A DNA stretch of 64,000 bases from NCBI GenBank assembly GCA_004123355.1, contig SCHM01000001.1, forward strand, positions 9,992,193 through 10,056,192, written 5' to 3'. The first letter of the stretch is position 1, and the number at the start of each line of letters is the position of its first letter. Below, piece by piece: positions 57,610 through 64,000 of the stretch. A program made the translations under genes and the position numbers. The stretch is from Amphirosellinia nigrospora. Taxonomy: Eukaryota; Ascomycota; Sordariomycetes; Xylariales; Xylariaceae. The notes under the pieces are model-generated. The model saw nothing but the letters and a program-made list of their open reading frames with translations. It searched no databases and was not told the DNA's origin.

Positions 57610-59488
57610 TTATTTTACTCGACAGGATAGCCCTTGAGATGTAATTGGAGTTACAGAGATATTTTCCACTTCTTTCACTTCCTGGTCGTCGAGTTTTCCT
57701 ATACTTTGCTCGTGGTCTGGAGACTTCATGAACAAAAGATCGATTTCCTCGAGCGACAACCCTTTAGTCTCAGGGATGAAGAAATAGACTGTAGGCGCAT
57801 TAGCACGTACCGTCGCTTCCGTTCCCTAGGAAACCTACCTATTGGAAATTGAAGGATGGTGAAAACGATGAAGATGATGTAAAACCGCCAGCCCAGATTT
57901 GCAAGTCCAATTGGGCCAATTTTGACTTTAGTAGTTAGTTAGGTATTGGTTATAACGTGGCACGTGGGGAGTGGTTACCGGTTACAAAGACGAACGTCCA
58001 GTTTGACAAGGCATTCAGCGCTCCGCCAATATGCCGATAACGCACAGGGACTAACTCGGGACCTAAAACCCATGCGCTAAGTAATCGTGGTCAGCCTAGA
58101 TCATAGGTTCGGGCCATGAAGAGAGTATGAGCAGTCGTTACACTTACACAGACAACCAACTCCACCCAAAGGATGCGATGATCAGTGCGAGGAAGGCAAA
58201 GGCAACCCAAAGCTGATCAGTCCCACCGGCTTTGACCATTATCGTGTAGATGATATACCCACGAACATGGGGATAGTCCCGAGTAAAGTAGCTTCTTCTC
58301 CCCACCTTCTCGATGAGATATATGCCCATGAGTGAGCCTAGCCAGAAAGCTAAGGTTACAACACCGCCGAGTAGGAGAGACAGGTCATGACTTAACCCGA
58401 TGTTGATTAAGATATTAGAGGCATAGTTCACGATGATATTAGTCTAATGGCGTGTTAGCAGGGCCCAGCGTATCGTCAATGTAACTTGGTACACGTACCC
58501 CTGACAGCTCTTGGATGACCTGAATGACTACTACTAGGGCCATTCTACGTGGAATTTGCTGCCCGGATTTATCAAAGAAGATAGCCTTCAGACTGTATTC
58601 GCCCGCTAGATCTTCTTCGGCAATAGCAGCAAGAATCGTCGCTCGCTCGTATTGCACGACCTCGCTATCGGCATCTTGGCCTTTGAGGGCCGCCATCACT
58701 TTATCGGCTTCATCAAGCCGACCCTGCGCATACAGAAATCTAGGACTCTCGGGAGGAACGGGAGACAGACAAGAGTAGCCAACGCAAAGACGATTTGGAA
58801 TGCGATGGGGAAACGCCAGACGATCTGGCCAGATAGATGGTAGAAGCCGTAGTTGATGAAGTAGGCCAGTGTGGCCCTAGAGCCGTCATAGACAGCTGAG
58901 TCGCGATAACTACAACACTCGGAGTTAGTTTTTGTTGTTTATAGCATGAATTGTGAAGGTTTCAGAAGCTTCGAGGCATCATCACGTCCCAGAAAGAAAC
59001 GTCGTTGCTCAGAAAGGGGCTAAAGCAGGAAGAAAAGAACTCTCAGAATTACGCACGTCGGCCTCTCAGCTCGGCTTGTGAGGTTTCAGCCACCCAGGTT
59101 GGGATCGTCGCTGTATTGATGCCGTTGCCCACGCCAGCGACAATGCGGCGACGATGATCTGGGCAACGCTGTACGATGCAGTTTGAATGACGGCACCAAC
59201 GATGAGGATGCAGCAGCCGATATAGACCATGTTTTTCCGACCCAGGCGCCCGCCAAAGAAGATGGCCAAAATACAACCTCCAATATTCCCGATGTCATAT
59301 AGCGATACGATGTTGGAGATTGTGTTGGCGTCATTGGCGTCAATATGCAGCGTGTCTAGGAAATACGGCGTCGAGATGATACTTCCCATGACTCCCTGGT
59401 CATAACCGATGAGAAAAAACGCACTCGTTGAACAGAAGGCGATCGCCCAGGTGAGGGCGGTCCCCTGTAGCTTGAACATCACCGTCAT
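57610..59488 (-). CDS. MFS sugar transporter (one frame break)
   Basis: Hexose/sugar porter family, 12 transmembrane helices, plasma membrane. Start 59488 (MTVMFKLQGTALTWAIAFCS). Signatures: IGYDQGVMGSIISTPYFLDT in helix 1, FFGGRLGRKNMVYIG (the loop 2-3 R-x-G-R-R motif), then in a shifted frame RIVAGVGNGINTATIPTWVA and ETSQAELRGRR, the PESPR-loop area with RFLYAQGRLDEADKV and ALKGQDADSEVVQYERATIL, ASNILINIGLSHDLSLLLGG, LIEKVGRRSYF, and the ending FFIPETKGLSLEEIDLLFM. A break of one base lies near 59146-59150. About five introns. Its convergent end lies 180 bases from the TRK gene. Substrate unknown; it could serve the pectin and arabinan enzymes, or the cluster at the right edge. Confidence 0.9.
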
Positions 59489-60226
59489 ATTGGCACTCGG
59501 ACGGGCAAGTTTGTTATTTCGAAGCTCGTGACTCGCTGTAAGAAGCTAGAATATCATCTACTTTATAAGACTTAGCTATGCCCGTTGTCATATTCATTTA
59601 ACCCTTCAAGCCGGGCGATTATCTCTTTTCTGCATCATACATCATGCTTCTACACCGATACTACTCATTCCGAGGCCAGACTCGTCTTGTGATTTGAGGG
59701 CTAGTGATGCACGATAACAGATTAGGTAAATATCAAGCCTCTTCACATGAATGAGACGTCGGGCAGGCATGGCAGGCGTGTAATGTGATCTACAAAATTG
59801 GAAGATCAGTTATCTTTTTGGTCGTCGCATTTCCGTTTCTTGCTTTCCGAGTGGTGGCGCTTGTACGCACTGGTAGTCTGTTAGACGCAGAAATCGACAT
59901 TTTCGGTCAGGTTCGCGCTGCAGATCATCCCAAAGGAGTAGGACCAAATATGGATGCTAGGCCTCGGCCTTCGACAACGATACAGCGTTGGAAGTCTGTT
60001 AGGAGGGGCGGAATTATATGGACTAGCAACTTTCAGTCGGGAGGTCTTGTATGGACTGTTGTGCTTCGGAGGGTTACGTTGTGATGCACGTTTTGATTAA
60101 TCCCCATACGCCGTATATTGAACCCTTTGCGACCGTTTACATATCGGTCCCATCCCCGCCACCCTCTAGACTCGTGTTATTTCTGAAAGCCTTATCAGTG
60201 TTGCCCTCGTAGCACGTCATACTAAG
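59489..60226. promoter_or_regulatory. Divergent promoter, sugar transporter / SnoaL-like gene
   Basis: About 740 bases between divergent starts. A 99-codon forward frame (59785-60084) has no family signal and was not called. No specific factor site is recognised. Confidence 0.4.
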
Positions 60227-60910
60227 ATGACTCGGCCAGCTCTGCTTCCATTTGACCATCCTTTGGCGTTCCGAATTCGTTGCAGCATCTTAGTGCCACA
60301 GTTAATCCGCAACCCGGATATTCCAACCAGGTCGCATCCGCATCTGCTTTGGCCAACCCCAAGACCGTGGAGGATAAGATCTCGTACTTATATGAGCATC
60401 AACGTATCATCGATTTGCTAAATGAGTATTGCTACACTCTAGACTCCACTTCCGTGGATGTCGCTGTATCCGAAGCGTGGTCGTCGCTGTTTACTGAGGA
60501 TGGTGAGGCAACGTACCCTTTCGGCACTCACAGAGGGAGGAAGGGACTTGCTCAATGGGGAATGACGGCTGAGACTAGATTCTATCGAATGCAGGTGCGT
60601 GATAAACCCCGACGCGGCGATCGTTGAATGTGGCTCACAAGACCGACGGCAGCACCTCCAATCTAATTTCACTGTGATGTTTGAGTCCGACGATGTTGCA
60701 CACGGCAGAACAGCGTGCATCTGTACTCATGGGAGCGACGAGGAAGACTTGTCAAAGCACTTCATGGTTGGCGGTTACTACTATTTTACTTTCCGTCGTG
60801 TGCAGGACGCAGGCAATAACTACTGGAAGATTTCGAGATTGATCCTTGACACAAATTGGGAGACCGGAGCATCACTTGGGCTGTTCGATAAAAGGGAGGG
60901 AAACCATTGA
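60227..60910 (+). CDS. SnoaL-like (NTF2-fold) protein
   Basis: Member of the SnoaL-like superfamily, which includes polyketide cyclases, dehydratases and isomerases of natural-product pathways. Core: EDKISYLYEHQRIIDLLNEY, CYTLDSTSVDVAVSEAWSSL, FTEDGEATYPFGTHRGRKGL; an intron from 60594 then leads to SNFTVMFESDDVAHGRTACI, GGYYYFTFRRVQDAGNNYWK and ISRLILDTNWETG, with the stop at 60908-60910. The nearest ATG (60227) is in another frame from the core, so a further break or intron lies between 60230 and 60290. The Asp/Tyr/His residues that act in SnoaL enzymes cannot be assigned here with certainty. Next to an AflR-type regulator, a role in a metabolite pathway is plausible but inferred. Confidence 0.7.
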
Positions 60911-61147
60911 GTACTCAGCCGGTGCTCTCCAATTACTTGGTTTCCATGTAGTCACGTTTCTTGAGTTTCTCTCGCTGCGACAGTGTGACGGGCAAAAGCA
61001 ACATCGTATCTGGGTGTTCAGGATATTTTTCAGGCGGTCTACATAATTTCTCACGAAGTGAGTCTTATTCAAGAATGTCTAGCTGGCCTATCGCGACCGA
61101 AAATGGCACGAAATAACAGCACTCTGCTGGGAAGGCTCTTTCAAATC

Positions 61148-62376
61148 CTAAAGTAAACCTCTCAGAGACTGTTCTAGATCTTCCACCGTGCTGTCGAGGC
61201 TCCCGATCACCGTGGAGCCGAATACGTCCAGAAGCAGACAGGATTGGATACCTTGTTCGGGTTCTTGTGTTGTATGCTGAAGCCTCTGCCGCAGCTCTGA
61301 TAGGCCTTTCCTAATTCTTCCAAGTATTCGCATAATCAGCATGCTGGCCACGGCTCTCTCTTCCTCTTCTGGGATTCTAAGTCCAAGAAGGTTGAAGCTT
61401 GACATGGAATCCGTCGAAAAAGCTGTCGAATGTCGTCTTGCTGCTTGGCTGCCGGCTTTGGCTGATGCTCCCCAGCCAGTAGTATCTAATGTAGGTGTGT
61501 TTGGGATCGTCACTGAGAACGTTTGTACATCGCCCAACGAGGAATCTCGTGGTGACTCTTGGAGCTTCAGATTATTAATGAAGCGCCGGAGCCGTTTTAC
61601 TACGACTGTGAGACTCGTCATTGATAACATCAGAGCACCCTTATCTTCATCATTCCAACATGACACGCAACGAAGGTGGTTCTGCCATAGCGCTAGAAAG
61701 TTCCTCGCTACATCCAAGGTGATGGAGTGGTGGTTATAATCCAAGTTTTTGAGGTTACATAAGAATTGACTGTGTTGCTGGAGGCAGTGACAACGTTCTT
61801 GGCCGGGGTGACGGAGGTCTTCCGCATTGGCGGATTGAGAGCTAAGTTGATATTCACTGGTTATGTCAGCGCTCTGAGGCGGCTTGGTCAATTGACCAAA
61901 CATCATCGGAAATGTTTCTAATCCAGTCTATGCTTACAAGACCTGTCAGCCTGCCATCGTCACTCGTGAGGTCAGCATAAGCAGACTCGCCTTGGTAGCA
62001 TAATTGGCACCAAACTCTCCTCCATCTGGAGATGCTTGGCCGGAAGGCAACGGCTCCCAAAACACATCCATAAACATGTCATCAAGAGTAAGCGAGTCCT
62101 CGGACTTGGTGTCAGTCCTCGGGCTCCCTTCGTCGTGATTGACTGGTCCGGCAACTGGGATGACTGAGCTGTGGCGTCGTCGGCGGTGCTGACCTTGCCC
62201 TTTTTGGCCTGACCCTTCGGTGGTCGACCGAGTCGATTTGACGGACTATAAAAGCACCTATGGCCCAAACGGGCGCACGTCTCGCAGGGATTGCCTCGGG
62301 AACATTTCATCTTTGCCTTATAGCAGCTGTCACAGGTCGTTCGAATCCTTTGCACCCCAGTCCGTTGTGTCGGCAT
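61148..62376 (-). CDS. AflR-type Zn2Cys6 transcription factor
   Basis: DNA-binding regulator typical of secondary-metabolite clusters. Start 62376 (MPTQRTGVQRIRTT) leads straight into the zinc cluster CDSCYKAKMKCSRGNPCETC, then ARLGHRC, six Cys with AflR-like spacing, followed by FYSPSNRLGRPPKGQAKKGK, the basic linker diagnostic of the AflR group. The middle has a low-complexity stretch; the frame or splicing between 61980 and 62090 is not fully resolved, with an intron likely around 61950. The C-terminal 250 residues (61906-61148) hold CHCLQQHSQFLCNL, an AflR C-terminal domain hallmark, then helices through LNLLGLRIPEEEERAVASML and VEDLEQSLRGLL at the stop. Divergently placed from the cupin gene, it probably regulates genes to the right. 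Confidence 0.82.
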
Positions 62377-62871
62377 CGTGACAATACTAGACTCGAAAAA
62401 GAAGCGGTATGGTTCGATGAACAGACAATCGACTGATTGAACTGAGCGCTTCATCTTAAGAGATTGATCTTCCCGGGCGTGCACCACTGTTCCGATAATG
62501 CTGACAAAGGCGGGTATCTCCTAACGTACGATCCCGGTCGTGGACCGATACTAAAAGCACGTCGTGTTCGGCTTCCGATTGACTGATGTCTTATTTAGGA
62601 AAATTTCAGCTACGTTCCTGATACAGGTCCCGGAGCGGATTCGGCAGGATTCCAGGGGTCAAGATCCTTTCACACATACCCACTTCTGGTATGCTTTGTA
62701 TTTATTATGCAAGGTGCGTAGTTCGCGACGAAGGGTTTTGTTGCTGGTTAGACTACTAGCTCATATCAAATATGCCTCCTCTCATTCCATACCATGTTTC
62801 AGCGGGAAGCAACCCCATTACCAAGTAGGCCTGCCTCGAGAACGTTTTAGAAGGCATAGGGGTTAGCTAAT
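62377..62871. promoter_or_regulatory. Divergent promoter, Zn2Cys6 regulator / cupin gene
   Basis: About 500 bases. No palindrome of the AflR-binding type (TCG-N5-CGA) was recognised on reading. An open frame at 62564-62866 has no family signal. Confidence 0.35.
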
Positions 62872-63878
62872 ATGATTTCCAAGGTTTGGGGGTATGCTCA
62901 TCACCGAGTTTATGTAAGCTCTTCTCTATCGTCTGGGAGGCCTTTCGAGAAAGTTTGGTTATTGGGTGAAGATGTTGTCTGGAAGCTTTCGAAGAAAAAT
63001 CCTCTAGATAGTGATAACTAATTCAAGGTCCTAGCGAACCGCCTCCTGGAAGATCGTTTTGCTTCCGCCAGCGATACAGGTGGAAGCTCCCACCAGAGCT
63101 CGAGAATGATGCTCAAGCGTCAAAGCTACTTGAGACTCTCAATCATCCTTCTGGACCGCCAACTCATTTCCATCCATACCAAAATGAATGGTACAGAGTT
63201 GAGTCCGGGCGTATGTGTGTCGAGATTGATGGTGTCCTCAAGACACTGACGCCCGAGGACGGCGAGGTATTTGGTAGGGCTGGGTCGATTCATCGATTCT
63301 TCATCTCACCCGATAGCACGGAAGATATGGTTGCTATAATTTCCGGTTCGGATCCAGGACTTGACTTCCAACTTGATCGCGTCTTCTTTGAGAACTGGTA
63401 TGGTATTTGGCATGATTATCTGGTCCATGAAAATGGCAAGATGGATATCATTCAACTTCTATGCGTAAGCCGCGCCATGTCATGTCTCAACCTCATGTCG
63501 TTAGGTTTGCTTCCATTTTATCTGACACGCTCGGAACAGACTTATGATGCCGGGGATGCATATCTCCCAGGACCTTCTTGGTTACCTCGAGGGCTCCAAA
63601 TCTGGACGGGATATTGGGCAGGGGTCATTGTAGGACGATGGATAGGTGGCATGTTAGGCTATAAGCCTTTCTTCAAAGAGTATACCACGGACTGGGATCT
63701 TGCCGTGGCGAAAATGAAAACATCATTCTGGGGACGTCGGCTAGTCGACGAGACTCACAAGATAGCCCTGCCTTGGCCGGAGCTTGATAAACGGCTCACC
63801 AAGTGGGAGTATGGTGGTGGGACCGAACACATGTTGCCGAAAAAGCAAGTGAATGGCATTTCTAAGAAAGCAGTCTGA
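62872..63878 (+). CDS. Cupin-domain protein, cluster-associated
   Basis: The main exon (from about 63010) encodes CFRQRYRWKLPPELENDAQA, then the first cupin motif PPTHFHPYQNEWYRVESG, which matches H-x-H-x4-E-x6-G exactly and so retains a metal site. The second motif is GRAGSIHRFFISP. The protein continues with FENWYGIWHDYLVHENGKMD, a hydrophobic helix around LMSLGLLPFYLTRSEQT, AGVIVGRWIGGMLGYKPFFK and a C-terminal basic tail ending NGISKKAV (stop 63876-63878). The 5' end is uncertain: an ATG at 62872 opens MISKVWGYAHHRVY, joined to the cupin exon by an intron I cannot place exactly. Similar two-part cupin proteins occur in fungal metabolite clusters; the substrate is unknown. Confidence 0.75.
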
Positions 63879-64000
63879 TCCGAAGGGGCTCTGCTACAGC
63901 CACCCACAAGGTTATTCAGCTCGGTTAATAAGACCCGTACTTTCAGTAAACTACAAGCAAGCGACCCAGTGCTATAATGTAGACAGACTCGCGTAGGAAG
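63879..64000. other. Right edge of window, no gene seen
   Basis: A 122-base tail after the cupin gene. The likely gene cluster continues outside the window. Confidence 0.4.

Noticed and set aside
59785-60084. 99-codon forward open frame with a hydrophobic start
   Set aside because: No family signal; it sits in a divergent promoter region and the composition is unremarkable.

Overview
The window is nuclear DNA of a filamentous ascomycete (Pezizomycotina, most likely a Sordariomycete). The evidence is interrupted genes with short GT..AG introns of about 50-120 nt, and families typical of these fungi: a DUF7708/NACHT NLR, Zn2Cys6 and F-box proteins, PL1 pectate lyase, GH51 arabinofuranosidase and RCF1. 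I support 30 protein-coding genes. I found no convincing rRNA, tRNA, CRISPR array or intact transposon.

Layout. 1-8.5 kb: an NLR-type STAND protein head-to-head with a RAD5/HLTF-like SNF2 helicase, then a cytochrome b5-domain gene. 9-18.3 kb: NBS1, a small membrane protein, a PLAC8 protein, the histone N-terminal acetyltransferase NatD, a LYR protein and mitochondrial ribosomal bL36m. 19-32 kb: threonine deaminase (ILV1), RCF1, RTC5, a sulfotransferase-like protein, an F-box-like protein and an NmrA-like protein. 33-46 kb: a GNAT acetyltransferase, pectate lyase, a DAL5-type permease, RidA, an RPEL protein and GH51 arabinofuranosidase, including two secreted plant cell-wall enzymes. 46-57.5 kb: DNA polymerase kappa, GNA1, a small unknown gene, ER-retained FKBP2 and a TRK potassium transporter. 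57.6-64 kb: a sugar transporter, a SnoaL-like protein, an AflR-type Zn2Cys6 regulator and a cupin protein. This right end looks like the edge of a secondary-metabolite gene cluster that continues outside the window.

The strongest unexpected signal is not a new system. It is a repeated pattern: in most longer conserved genes the reading frame breaks inside a conserved motif and resumes with one base missing, often in a G or C run (ILV1, RidA, RTC5, TRK, polymerase kappa and others). Some shorter genes (GNA1, FKBP2, LYR, bL36m) join perfectly. Uncorrected consensus errors explain this better than mass pseudogenisation, so the gene models below span the breaks and say where they are. Several conserved protein ends (the NBS1 C-terminal motif, the polymerase kappa PCNA-binding tail) only appear after following the shifted frame.
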